Positions 51,904-60,912 of a stretch of DNA of 64,000 nt are shown here, in pieces. Positions within the stretch are counted from its first letter, which is position 1. Each line of letters opens with the position of its first letter. Under the pieces are notes generated by a model. It saw only the letters and a list, made by a program, of their open reading frames with translations. It did no database searches and had not been told where the DNA came from. The DNA is taken from positions 1 through 64,000 of the forward strand of contig SHZJ01000007.1 in assembly GCA_009692365.1 (NCBI GenBank), in the 5' to 3' direction. Source of the stretch: Gammaproteobacteria bacterium (lineage in GTDB: Bacteria; Pseudomonadota; Gammaproteobacteria; Ga0077536). The position numbers were made by a program, and so were the translations under genes.

Positions 51904-53781
51904 ATGTCTGAAATGTTTTCAATTGGGATGTCGGCGCTGGTGTCTAATCAGCGCTTGCTGGCGACGGCCGGCCACAACATTGCCAACGCCAACACCGAGG
52001 GCTACAGCCGCCAAACGGTATCCCTGGCCCAGCGCGACCCTCAATACGCGGGCGTTGGCTTTGTCGGCAAAGGGGTGGAAGTCTCTGCGATTACCCGCAC
52101 TGCCAGCGAGTTCCTGATCAACAATGTGCGTTACAGCGCGTCCAGCCAGTCGCGCGCTGCAAGCTATGCGGATTTCGCCGGACAAGTAGACAACCTGCTC
52201 AGCGATGGCACGTTCTCGCCCGCCATGCAGAAATTTTTCGGTTCCTTGCAAGATGTTAACAACGACCCGGCTTCTATCCCCGCGCGTGCGGTGTTGCTAA
52301 ATTCGGCCAACACCCTCACCGATCGCTTCCAAGATTTGCATACCCGCTTGTCGACGCTCTCCAGCAACGTCAACGAGCGGTTGAGCGCGGACGTGGACCG
52401 GCTCAATTCCTTGGCCAGTGCGCTGTCTGGCCTGAACCAGGACATCGTGGGGGCGTTTGGTGCCTCGCAGGGCCAGCCGCCCAATGATTTGCTGGACCAA
52501 CGCGACCAATTGCTGCGGCAAATGTCGGAATTGGTCAACCTGAATGCCACGTCGGAGCAAGATGGCTCGGTGAATGTTTATATCGGTCACGGGCAATTAC
52601 TGGTCGCCGGGGCCCGGACGGTGAAGCTTGCGGTGACGCCGAATGCGCTGGATGGGTCGCGCAAAGAAGTCTCGATCGTAAACAGCGGCGGCAGCTCGCA
52701 AATTAGCGCGGCCCTCAGCGGCGGCACATTGGCGGGCACGCTGCAATTTAGGGAGCAGGTGCTAGAGCCTGCGCGCAATGCCATTGGGCGTCTGGCGGTG
52801 GTGCTGGCCGAAACTTTTAACGCCCAGCATCAAGCGGGCGTGGACCTTACCGGCACGCGCGGTGCGAAGGTCTTTACGTACAGCCCACCGGTGGTAACCG
52901 GCGCTGCCACTAACGGCGGCACCCTGACGGTGACTATCGATCCGACCAATCTGGCCAACCTGAGTACCTCAGATTACACCCTGACTTTTGACGGCACTGA
53001 CTACACGTTGGAGCGGCTCGATAACGCGACCACCCAGACGCTCACGGGCCCAGGGCCATTTTCGGTCGAGGGACTGGTGATTACTCCCAGCGCTACGATG
53101 GCCGCGGGTGATATTTTCCAAATCCAACCCACCAAGTACGCCGCGCGCTATCTCGATGTCGCGGTCAGCGACGCGCAACGCTGGGCGGTTGCCAGCCCGG
53201 TTAAATCTACTACCACGTTGGCTAATTTAGGGAGCGCCAAAGTGTCCGCGCCCATGGTGCTGGATGCGAATAACGCCGCGCTCCAGACGCCCGTGCAGTT
53301 AGTGTTTAACAGCGCCTCTACTTATCAGGTGAATGGGGTTGGACCTTCGCTGGCCTACACCAGCGGCGCCAATATCGATATCAACGGCTGGCGGGTGCAA
53401 ATTACCGATAGCCCACGCACTGGCGATACCTTCCAAGTGGCCGCTAATCCCAACGGTCAGGGTGACAATACCAACGGGCTGCGCCTGCTTGATCTACGCA
53501 TGACGGGCTTCATGGACGGCGGCAGCGCAACCTATCAGGACGCTTTTGGCCGGATTTTGGGACAAACCGGCAGCCTGACGCAGCAGGCCCAGATCAGCCG
53601 GGATTCGCTCAAAGTGCAATTAGATAGCTCGGAGGCTGCACGCGAGCAAGTAGCCGGGGTTAACTTAGACCAAGAAGCGGCCGATTTAATACGTTACCAG
53701 CAGTCTTATCAGGCGGCCGCGCAGGTCATTGCGGCAGCCGACGCGGCGTTTCAGGCGCTCATTGCAGCGATGCGGGGATAA
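51904..53781 (+). CDS. flgK: Hook-filament junction protein FlgK (HAP1)
   Basis: A 625-residue junction protein. The N-terminal axial motif is NQRLLATAGHNIANANTEGYSRQTVSLAQRDP and the C-terminal motif is VNLDQEAADLIRYQQSYQAAAQVIAAADAAFQALI. The middle (PPNDLLDQRDQLLRQMSELV) is typical of FlgK. It joins hook and filament together with FlgL and is carried by FlgN before export. Confidence 0.95.
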   Translation: MSEMFSIGMSALVSNQRLLATAGHNIANANTEGYSRQTVSLAQRDPQYAGVGFVGKGVEVSAITRTASEFLINNVRYSASSQSRAASYADFAGQVDNLLSDGTFSPAMQKFFGSLQDVNNDPASIPARAVLLNSANTLTDRFQDLHTRLSTLSSNVNERLSADVDRLNSLASALSGLNQDIVGAFGASQGQPPNDLLDQRDQLLRQMSELVNLNATSEQDGSVNVYIGHGQLLVAGARTVKLAVTPNALDGSRKEVSIVNSGGSSQISAALSGGTLAGTLQFREQVLEPARNAIGRLAVVLAETFNAQHQAGVDLTGTRGAKVFTYSPPVVTGAATNGGTLTVTIDPTNLANLSTSDYTLTFDGTDYTLERLDNATTQTLTGPGPFSVEGLVITPSATMAAGDIFQIQPTKYAARYLDVAVSDAQRWAVASPVKSTTTLANLGSAKVSAPMVLDANNAALQTPVQLVFNSASTYQVNGVGPSLAYTSGANIDINGWRVQITDSPRTGDTFQVAANPNGQGDNTNGLRLLDLRMTGFMDGGSATYQDAFGRILGQTGSLTQQAQISRDSLKVQLDSSEAAREQVAGVNLDQEAADLIRYQQSYQAAAQVIAAADAAFQALIAAMRG

Positions 53782-53784
53782 ACC

Positions 53785-54984
53785 ATGCGATTTTCAACAA
53801 ATTCGGACTTTCAGCAGAGCCTGTCGGGCCTCACGACGCTGCGCGCCAACCTCAGCCTGTGGCAGCAACAGGTATCCACCGGCAAGCGGCTGCTCACCGC
53901 CGCGGAGGACCCGGCCGCCTCCGCGCAGGTGCTCAATTTGGGCGAGCGGATGTCCACGCTGGAGCAGTTTACCCGCAATGCCAATCTGGTGGGCTTGCGG
54001 CTGACCGATCAAGAGACCGCCCTGTCTGCCGCGCTCACTACCCTGCAACGGGTGCGTGAGTTAGTGGTGCAGGCGAAGGGGGCCTTGACCTCGGCGGATC
54101 GACGTTACATCAACGCGGAAATTCGTCAGCGCCGGGACGAGTTGACCAGCCTTGCCAATACGCGTAACGCCAGTGGCGAATATTTGTTCGCGGGCGGAGC
54201 GGTAAAAACAGCGCCGTTTTCCAGCAACGATGGGGTGGTCAGTTATAGCGGCGACCAAACCCGCCGTGCGCTGCCCATCGCCGAAGGCCGCACGCTGGCC
54301 GAGGGCTTTACGGGCGCCGAGGCTTTTATGGCGATACGCAGCGGTAACGGCACTTTTGTAACTGCGCTAGGCGTGACGAATACGGGCACCGGCCGGGTCG
54401 TCGATGATGCGGTCACCGATCCAACGGCCTATCTAGGCGATGGCTTCCGGATAGTCTTTACCGCGTCCAATACCTTTGATGTGGTCAACGACACCACGGG
54501 CGCAACGCTGCTCTCCGCACAGGGTTTCGTGGCGGGTCAGGCCATCAGCTTCAACGGTTCCACTCTGGCGATCACCGGGGAGCCGGTGACGGGTGATACT
54601 TTTTCAACGCATCCCAGCCCTAATCAGCCGGTGTTCGCCACGCTCAATGGTCTCATTGGGGCCTTGGACACGACGGCCACCACGGGGGCGCAAGCTGCTC
54701 AGCTCAGCTTCCTGATGGACCGCAGCCTGGTGAATATCGACCAAGCGCTCGACAAATTCACCGAACTACGCACGAGTCTGGGCGCGCTCCAAAACACGCT
54801 GGAGTCGCAGCTGCAGGCGAACGACGACTTAAAGCAGCATTTGACTCTGGTAAAAGGCACGTTGGAAGACGCGGATCCGGTGGAAGCCATCAGTAATGTG
54901 ACGCGCTACAGCCATGCGCTGGAGGCGGCACTGGCGGCGTTTGCCAAGGTGCAGAGCCTGAGTCTGTTTAACTATCTCAGATAG
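53785..54984 (+). CDS. flgL: Hook-filament junction protein FlgL (HAP3)
   Basis: A 399-residue flagellin-like protein. The N-terminus RANLSLWQQQVSTGKRLLTAAEDPAASAQVLNLGERM and the C-terminal end VEAISNVTRYSHALEAALAAFAKVQSLSLFNYLR are diagnostic. It lies three bases after flgK and closes the plus-strand operon. The convergent fliD gene ends 77 bases beyond; I see no strong terminator hairpin between them. Confidence 0.95.
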   Translation: MRFSTNSDFQQSLSGLTTLRANLSLWQQQVSTGKRLLTAAEDPAASAQVLNLGERMSTLEQFTRNANLVGLRLTDQETALSAALTTLQRVRELVVQAKGALTSADRRYINAEIRQRRDELTSLANTRNASGEYLFAGGAVKTAPFSSNDGVVSYSGDQTRRALPIAEGRTLAEGFTGAEAFMAIRSGNGTFVTALGVTNTGTGRVVDDAVTDPTAYLGDGFRIVFTASNTFDVVNDTTGATLLSAQGFVAGQAISFNGSTLAITGEPVTGDTFSTHPSPNQPVFATLNGLIGALDTTATTGAQAAQLSFLMDRSLVNIDQALDKFTELRTSLGALQNTLESQLQANDDLKQHLTLVKGTLEDADPVEAISNVTRYSHALEAALAAFAKVQSLSLFNYLR

Positions 54985-55061
54985 TGGCTGTGGGAGAGGT
55001 GGGGATTGCGTGATGCTCGCGGGGCGGGGGGCGCGTGCGTGGGCTAATGGTATGGCGACGC

Positions 55062-56420
55062 TCAGTTCCTCTGCTGGGTCCAGGCGGTCATTGCGTTTAG
55101 CTGTGCAATGAGCGCGCTGCCCGTGGTTTGCAGGCTGGCAATCACCGAATCTAGCTTATTGTATTGCTTTGTCAGCCGGTCTTGAGTAGCAGCCAGCCGC
55201 AGCTGAAGGCGTTTTTTCTGACCCTCCTGACTTTTAATCTGGCGCTGCAAGCCCTCGCCGCGCGCGTCGAGAACAGCACCGGTGCCTAGGAAGCCGTCGG
55301 CCAGCGCGCGCAGACGGTGGGCGACACCGTGAACGGGATCGGCAAAAAGCTTGGCGAACCCTTCGTAGTCGTTGTGCATGGCGCTGGTTAGCATGGCGGC
55401 GTTAACCGCTAGCGAGCCATTTTTTAGCGTGCTGATGCCCACCTCAAACGCATTGCTGAAACTGCCCTCCACCGTGGCTGGCTGGTTCAGCGTGGCGCGC
55501 ATCTGCGACTCGATGTTGTTGAGGGCCGATGGGTCGTTCTTCAGCACATCGGTCCGCATTTTGTTCATCAGCGCGATGACGTCAGAATAAGATTTAGCAA
55601 AACCCTGGACGGTGTTCTGCACGCTAGCCGTGTCGCGATCAATCTTCAGCGTTAGTGCGCCGACCTTGAGCAAGTTCATTGAGACCCCCTCCACCGAGTC
55701 GCTGATCGTGTTGGAGCTGCTGGTAATCGTGAAATTAGTCTCGAGTGTTACCACCGCGTTGAGATCCATCGAGGTAAAGCTGCCGCTCGAGTCGCGGTCG
55801 GAATTGAGCGTTGTCAAACCGAATGCATCGCTGCCCACGTAAGACACGCCTAGCGCGCCGTCGCTGCCCGTGGTGTTCGCCGCCAAGGACAGGTGATAAC
55901 CGGTGTCGTCCTTGAATATCGAGGCCGTCGCACCGGTATTGTCGCGCGCCTGATTGATGGCGTCGCGGATGCCGGCCAGTGTTTTGGCGCCGGTATCGAC
56001 GGTAAAACTGCTGCTTCCCGCGGTTAGCGTGAGGGTATCTCCGGCGGTCCCGATAGCGGTGGTATCAGTGTCTGCATAGGTAATGCTAGCGGCCATGCGG
56101 TGAGTTTCCGCGAGGCGCCGCACATCGATGTTGTAAGTCCCTCTGCTTGCGGCGCTGGTCGCCGAGGCGCTCAGCAGGGTGGGATCGGAAGGCGTGGCCG
56201 AATAAACTTTGAATTTCGACAGGTCGGCCAGTTTGTCTAACGCGTCGCGGAAGTTTGACACCGCAGCTTTGAGCATACCAAACGCGCTGAGCTGGGTCTT
56301 TTTTTCGACTATCTGAAGACTAAGTTTGTTGAGGGGTGCTGTCTCCAAGGACATTAGTTTTTCCACAATGCCGCGGATATCAAGGCCCGACCCGATCCCA
56401 GGAGTACTTAACGTTGCCAT
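55062..56420 (-). CDS. fliD: Flagellar filament cap protein FliD (HAP2)
   Basis: A 452-residue cap protein that helps flagellin fold at the filament tip. It has the N-terminal FliD domain with SGLDIRGIVEKLMSLETAPLNKLSLQIVEKKTQLSAFG, the middle TASIFKDDTGYHLSLAANTTGSD region, and the C-terminal helical part LDARGEGLQRQIKSQEGQKKRLQLRLAATQDRL. An AGGAAAG ribosome site precedes the ATG. It follows flaG on the same strand with a gap of 78 bases. Confidence 0.95.
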   Translation of the reverse strand: MATLSTPGIGSGLDIRGIVEKLMSLETAPLNKLSLQIVEKKTQLSAFGMLKAAVSNFRDALDKLADLSKFKVYSATPSDPTLLSASATSAASRGTYNIDVRRLAETHRMAASITYADTDTTAIGTAGDTLTLTAGSSSFTVDTGAKTLAGIRDAINQARDNTGATASIFKDDTGYHLSLAANTTGSDGALGVSYVGSDAFGLTTLNSDRDSSGSFTSMDLNAVVTLETNFTITSSSNTISDSVEGVSMNLLKVGALTLKIDRDTASVQNTVQGFAKSYSDVIALMNKMRTDVLKNDPSALNNIESQMRATLNQPATVEGSFSNAFEVGISTLKNGSLAVNAAMLTSAMHNDYEGFAKLFADPVHGVAHRLRALADGFLGTGAVLDARGEGLQRQIKSQEGQKKRLQLRLAATQDRLTKQYNKLDSVIASLQTTGSALIAQLNAMTAWTQQRN

Positions 56421-56498
56421 CGCACTTTCCTCATGCCACCACCCGCAGCCACTGCGAGTTGCCTCGCGTGTACATAGCAGCCCAAGCTTGGGCTGTGG

Positions 56499-56879
56499 TC
56501 AGATTGTTTCGTCGAGTAACACACCGTTTACACTACCCGCCTGATCCCGCAAGCGCTTAGCCAGCGCCAGCGCGACCGCGTCAGGAATCTGTCGTATCAC
56601 TTCCTTAGTGTGCGGATCTATTATTCGCACCACGGTCCGTCCAGAATCTTTGTCGATGCTGAACTCTAAGTTGCGCTGGAGGTTCTGTACATAGCCGATG
56701 AGGCTCCCCAGTGCCTGGGTTAATTGCTCGGAGTCGACCCCGATCGCAGCACCTGCCACGGGTGGTGTGTCCGTGAGTGTAGAGACGTTTTCAGCAACGC
56801 CGGCGGGCTGCCTGCTCGCGGCGGTTGCTAGGCTATCTGTGCCAGCAAGTTTCGGTCCGATGGTTGCCGTGTTGTGCAT
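56499..56879 (-). CDS. flaG: Flagellar protein FlaG
   Basis: A 126-residue protein of the FlaG family, which influences filament length in several genera. The C-terminal half LGSLIGYVQNLQRNLEFSIDKDSGRTVVRIIDPHTKEVIRQIPDAVALALAKRL is the conserved FlaG domain. The N-terminal half is variable and low-complexity, as usual. AAGGAT precedes the ATG. It stands between fliC and fliD, the usual place in pseudomonads. Confidence 0.92.
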   Translation of the reverse strand: MHNTATIGPKLAGTDSLATAASRQPAGVAENVSTLTDTPPVAGAAIGVDSEQLTQALGSLIGYVQNLQRNLEFSIDKDSGRTVVRIIDPHTKEVIRQIPDAVALALAKRLRDQAGSVNGVLLDETI

Positions 56880-56902
56880 GGCGGTGATCCTTGTGCCAGT
56901 TA

Positions 56903-56934
56903 CCCGTTCCCAACTTTTATCCGTTGGGAACGGG
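56903..56934. repeat. Perfect 12-bp inverted repeat between fliC and flaG
   Basis: CCCGTTCCCAAC and GTTGGGAACGGG flank an 8-base loop. No T-run follows on either strand, so it is not a canonical terminator. It could be a stabilising or partial-attenuation hairpin that gives more fliC than flaG message. Confidence 0.8.
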
Positions 56935-56960
56935 CTGCCTGAATGCCATCTTTAACGCGA

Positions 56961-58445
56961 TTACGAGCGCAAAAGCGTCAGTACCATGCTTGGCTGTTGG
57001 TTGGCCTGGGCTACCATGGCAATCGACGCCTGCGCTAGGACTTGGGCCTTGGTCATCGCGGCTGTTTCGGCCGCGAAGTCGGTATCCATGATCCGGCCGC
57101 GCGCGGTAATGATGTTCTCCTTCATAACCTCGAGGTTGTTACTAATCGCCTCAAAGCGGCCGGCCAGAGCGCCCAACTCAGCACGCTGAGCGTTGACCTC
57201 GTTCAGCGCGGCATCAAAGGTCAACATCGCCAGATTGGCCGAGGCCGCGCTGGTGACGACCTGCGACGCGAGCGTGGAATTGACCAGCGTGGCAGCGGAA
57301 GTACTGGCCCCGGTCAAGGCTGCCCCGGTTGCGGTACTGTTGAAGGTAACCGTGAGGTCGCCCAAGTCGTCGTTCAGCACGATGGCACCGTTCGCGTGCG
57401 CCCCCACCGAACTGGTGGTGAAGAATGTGCCGATGCCGGCGTCGATGCTGGTGTTCGCAATCACAGAGATCGCGGCCCCGTCAGTGTTGGTCAACACGAT
57501 AGAGGAGTTGGCGGGAGTGTTGAGATCGGCCACTATCGAGGCTGTGACCCCCGTCTGGGCGCTCACGGCGTTTATCTGGATTATCAGGTTAGACGCCATA
57601 GTCCCGTTACTGGCGGCGGCCGCTACTGTGCCGATGGTTACCCCGTTGATGCTAAGCGCCCCGGAGGCAAGGCCATCAGTCACAGCGGCGGTTGCGCCGG
57701 CTGTGCCGTAGGCAGTGCCTACGCTGCCGTTACCGTAGCTAAAGGCAATCACGCCATTAGTGGCGCTTGCTGCGTTGAGCGCGTCAAGTTTCAGGTCAGA
57801 GTTGGAGTTAGCGACGACGTTGCCGACGCTTGTGGCGTCAACCGTGCTGCTACTCAAAGCGTGGCGATAGGAGGTGCCGATGTTGTCCGCCAAGCCCTGG
57901 CTGCTCAGCGCCGAAATGGCTGCGTAGCTGGTTGCAATGCCCATTTGGTCAGTGGAGAGGTCGCTTATCGCGATGTTAACGTCCTCGTTTACCATCGTGC
58001 CCACTTGGATGTTGCCGCGAAAACTACCGTCCAACAGCAGTTCGCCGTTATAACGGGCCTGATTCACCGTGCGGGTCATTTCCGCCAGAATACTCTGCAC
58101 TTCTTCATTGAGGGAGTCGCGGTCTTCCGCGGTGTTGTAGCTGGCCGCCTGCACCGCAAGATCCTTTGCGCGGATTATGTTCGCGGTCATTTCGTTCAAC
58201 GCGCCTTCCGCAGTTTGCACGATGGACAGGCCATCCATGGTGTTGCGCTGGGCGACCGTCGTGCCCTGAATTTGGTTAGTCATGCGAACCGCGATGGAGA
58301 AGCCTGCAGCGTCGTCTTTGGCGCTGTTGATGCGAAGGCCGGACGACAAACGCTCCATCGACGTCGTTAGGGCGTTTTGAGTACGATTCAAGGAACGCTG
58401 CGCCATCATCGACGCCTGATTGGTCATGATTGAAGTAGTAGTCAC
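56961..58445 (-). CDS. fliC: Flagellin FliC
   Basis: A 494-residue filament protein. The conserved N-terminal D0/D1 region is clear (ALTTSMERLSSGLRINSAKDDAAGFSIAVRM, then GLSIVQTAEGALNEMTANIIRAKDLAVQAA), as is the C-terminal region (RAELGALAGRFEAISNNLEVMKENIITARGRIMDTDFAAETA). The middle is Ala/Ser/Thr-rich and variable, offering many possible O-glycosylation sites. The start is GTG, chosen for the AGGAG site seven bases upstream. It is divergent from two OGT-like genes and has a sigma-28 box. Confidence 0.95.
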   Translation of the reverse strand: MTTTSIMTNQASMMAQRSLNRTQNALTTSMERLSSGLRINSAKDDAAGFSIAVRMTNQIQGTTVAQRNTMDGLSIVQTAEGALNEMTANIIRAKDLAVQAASYNTAEDRDSLNEEVQSILAEMTRTVNQARYNGELLLDGSFRGNIQVGTMVNEDVNIAISDLSTDQMGIATSYAAISALSSQGLADNIGTSYRHALSSSTVDATSVGNVVANSNSDLKLDALNAASATNGVIAFSYGNGSVGTAYGTAGATAAVTDGLASGALSINGVTIGTVAAAASNGTMASNLIIQINAVSAQTGVTASIVADLNTPANSSIVLTNTDGAAISVIANTSIDAGIGTFFTTSSVGAHANGAIVLNDDLGDLTVTFNSTATGAALTGASTSAATLVNSTLASQVVTSAASANLAMLTFDAALNEVNAQRAELGALAGRFEAISNNLEVMKENIITARGRIMDTDFAAETAAMTKAQVLAQASIAMVAQANQQPSMVLTLLRS

Positions 58446-58506
58446 TGTAAATCTCCTGGCCGCTTCATGTGGGAGTCATGTCACGAACCTGGTTGCTATG
58501 GCGGAC

Positions 58507-58523
58507 ATGCTTGAAAAAAGCAT
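58507..58523. repeat. Hairpin ATGCTT-GAAAA-AAGCAT in the fliC leader
   Basis: Perfect 6-bp arms lie between the sigma-28 box and the fliC ribosome site. In the fliC mRNA this would form a leader hairpin, perhaps affecting stability or translation. Confidence 0.5.
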
Positions 58524-58542
58524 TCACCGCCTCCCGGGATGG

Positions 58543-58570
58543 CTATCGGAAACCCCCTCAAGTTTCTTTA
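58543..58570 (-). promoter_or_regulatory. Sigma-28 promoter for fliC
   Basis: On the minus strand TAAA and TCCGATAG are separated by 16 bases, near the FliA consensus TAAA-N15-GCCGATAA. It lies about 98 bases upstream of the fliC start codon, as expected for a late flagellar gene. Confidence 0.6.
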
Positions 58571-58746
58571 AGGATTTTTTAAATTATTTTTTTGGCCGGG
58601 GTTTGCCAAACCGCGAGTCACAGGGCTGGGCGCAGGCGGGCGTGTAGCCCGTAGGGTGTCGACCCGCACGGGGGCTACTTTAGCCCCCGGCAGTCTGAGT
58701 GAGGCCGGGGCTTGCTGCCGTGGCGCGCTTATTGCAGTTTCTGCGC

Positions 58747-60912
58747 ATGAAACCCACTCGCGTCAGCCCCTCACGTAACGACCGCTGTCCCTGTGCCAGC
58801 GGTCGAAAATTTAAACGATGCTGCCTGAACAAGGCCGTGCCGCCCGCGGCCGACCAGCGCTTTGCGGCCGCCTTAGCCTACGAACGCCGTGGGGAGCACG
58901 CGGCCGCTGCGGCCATTTATGCGGAAATTCTCGTCCACACACCCAGTCATGTGCCATCGCTGCAGGCGCTCGGGCTGGTTTATTTCGGGCGCGGCGAGCG
59001 CGTAGCGGCGCTCACCTTGCTGCGCCACGCTTGCGAGCTTTCGCCCGAGGATGCCGAACTGCAGAACAACCTTGGTGCGGTGCTCAATGAGGACCGGCAG
59101 GTCGAGGAGGCTATCGTCCACCTCCATAAAGCCATCACGCTGCGGCCCCAGTACGCCGCGGCGCACAATAATCTGGGTAGCGCGCTGCGCGCCTACGGCA
59201 AACTGGCCGAAGCTGAACACTGCTACCGTGAGGCGCTCCGACTGCACCCGGATTTTCCGCCGGCGATTATCAATCTGGGCAGCGTGCTACGCACGGCAGG
59301 ACGCCTGACGGACGCGCTTGGCTGCTATCGCCGGGCCTTGGAGCTGATGCCATCGAGCTACGAAGGCTGGAGCAATCTCGGCAATATCCTGATGGAAACC
59401 GACCGTTTGGCCGAGTCGTTGCCCTATTTTGAGGAGGCACTGCGCCTAGCGCCGCACAGCGCGCTGGCAAACTACAATTTCGCGAACGCGCTAAAAGAGT
59501 CCGGTGCGCGCGACCGTGCTGGCCAGTTACTGGCGCGGGCGGTTGAGCTGGACCCCTCGCTAGCCGAGGCACATAACAATTTGGGTAATATTCGTCGCGA
59601 ACAGGGGTGTTTGCCGCAAGCGCTCGCCTGTTTTAGTCGGGCGCTGGCAGTGCGGCCGGCGTATCAAACGGCGCATAGCAATTTGCTGTTTACCACGGCG
59701 TATATGGATGACCTCGCGCCAGCGGACATCTTTGCACTGCACTGCGGCTGGGCTGACTTGCAAGCGGCACGGGTGCCGCCACCCGCGCCGCACGACAATC
59801 TGCGCGACCCCCACAAGCGCTTAAAAATTGGCTATGTCTCACCGGATTTTCGCACCCACTCCTGCGCGCTATTTTTGGCGCCGCTGTTGTATTCGCATAA
59901 CCGCTCGGTGGTGGAGGTCTACGCCTATGCTGAGGTCGCCAAACCCGACGCGGTCACCGTGCAGTTGCAGGGTCAGGTGGATGTTTGGCGCAGTACGGTG
60001 GGTTTGAGCGACGAAGAATTGGCGTCATTAATCCGTCATGACGGCATTGATGTGCTGGTCGATCTGGCAGGCCACACCGCCAATAACCGCTTATTAGCCT
60101 TGGCCCGCAAACCCGCGCCGGTGCAGGCAACCTATCTGGGTTACCCGGCGACTACCGGCTTGCCCGCCGTGGACTGGCGGATCACCGATGCCGTCACCGA
60201 GCCGCCGGGCCTAACCGAGCGCTACTACACGGAGCAGTTGTATCGTCTGCCGCACAGCCTGTGGTGCTACTTGGCGCCCTCCGACATGGGCGCGATCCCG
60301 CCGCTGCCGGCGCTCTCGCGGGGTTATGTGACCTTCGGCTCACTCAACAATTACGCCAAAGTGGGCGCGCGGGTGGTGGCTTTGTGGGCGGCGGTGCTCA
60401 CGGCCGTGCCCAGCGCCCGTTTGCGGATCATGACTGTCCCGGAGGGCGAAACTCAGGCCCTGCTCATGGCGCAGTTCGCGGCCTTGGGTATCGCGCGTGA
60501 GCGTCTGGACCTGCTCGACCGGGTGCCGCGCGATCGCTATATCCGCAGTGGTGAGGAAATCGACATTGCGCTCGACCCTTTCCCGTGTAACGGCGGTACG
60601 ACGACTTGTGACGCGCTGTGGATGGGCTTGCCGGTGGTGGCGCTCAAGGGCAACACGTTTTTGTCACGGGCCAGTCTCAGCGTGCTGAACGCCGCCGGTT
60701 ATCCGCAGTTCGCCGCCGCGCACGAAGCGCAATATATTGCGCTCTGCGTGGCGTTGGCGGGCGACCTTAACCACCTGGCTGAAATTCGCCAGAGCCTGCG
60801 CGCGCGGATGGTGGCCTCGGCACTGATGGATGTGGTGGGCTTTACCAGCGATATGGAAGCGGCTTATCGGGCGATGTGGGTTGCGTGGTGCGAACGGCCA
60901 ACCGCGCCGTGA
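58747..60912 (+). CDS. SEC-C/TPR/OGT-type glycosyltransferase (copy 1)
   Basis: A 721-residue protein. Residues about 9-26 hold a SEC-C zinc-binding motif (RNDRCPCASGRKFKRCC). Seven or so tetratricopeptide repeats follow (PEDAELQNNLGAVL, YAAAHNNLGSALR, LAEAHNNLGNIR). The C-terminal part is the O-GlcNAc-transferase/SPINDLY (GT41) catalytic domain: IGYVSPDFRTHS with the catalytic-type His, VDLAGHTANNR, SLNNYAKVG with the UDP-binding Lys, and DPFPCNGGTTTCDALWMGLP. GT41 enzymes glycosylate Ser/Thr in proteins. Divergence from fliC points to flagellin as acceptor (inference). The ATG was preferred to a GTG 48 bases upstream. Confidence 0.88.
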   Translation: MKPTRVSPSRNDRCPCASGRKFKRCCLNKAVPPAADQRFAAALAYERRGEHAAAAAIYAEILVHTPSHVPSLQALGLVYFGRGERVAALTLLRHACELSPEDAELQNNLGAVLNEDRQVEEAIVHLHKAITLRPQYAAAHNNLGSALRAYGKLAEAEHCYREALRLHPDFPPAIINLGSVLRTAGRLTDALGCYRRALELMPSSYEGWSNLGNILMETDRLAESLPYFEEALRLAPHSALANYNFANALKESGARDRAGQLLARAVELDPSLAEAHNNLGNIRREQGCLPQALACFSRALAVRPAYQTAHSNLLFTTAYMDDLAPADIFALHCGWADLQAARVPPPAPHDNLRDPHKRLKIGYVSPDFRTHSCALFLAPLLYSHNRSVVEVYAYAEVAKPDAVTVQLQGQVDVWRSTVGLSDEELASLIRHDGIDVLVDLAGHTANNRLLALARKPAPVQATYLGYPATTGLPAVDWRITDAVTEPPGLTERYYTEQLYRLPHSLWCYLAPSDMGAIPPLPALSRGYVTFGSLNNYAKVGARVVALWAAVLTAVPSARLRIMTVPEGETQALLMAQFAALGIARERLDLLDRVPRDRYIRSGEEIDIALDPFPCNGGTTTCDALWMGLPVVALKGNTFLSRASLSVLNAAGYPQFAAAHEAQYIALCVALAGDLNHLAEIRQSLRARMVASALMDVVGFTSDMEAAYRAMWVAWCERPTAP

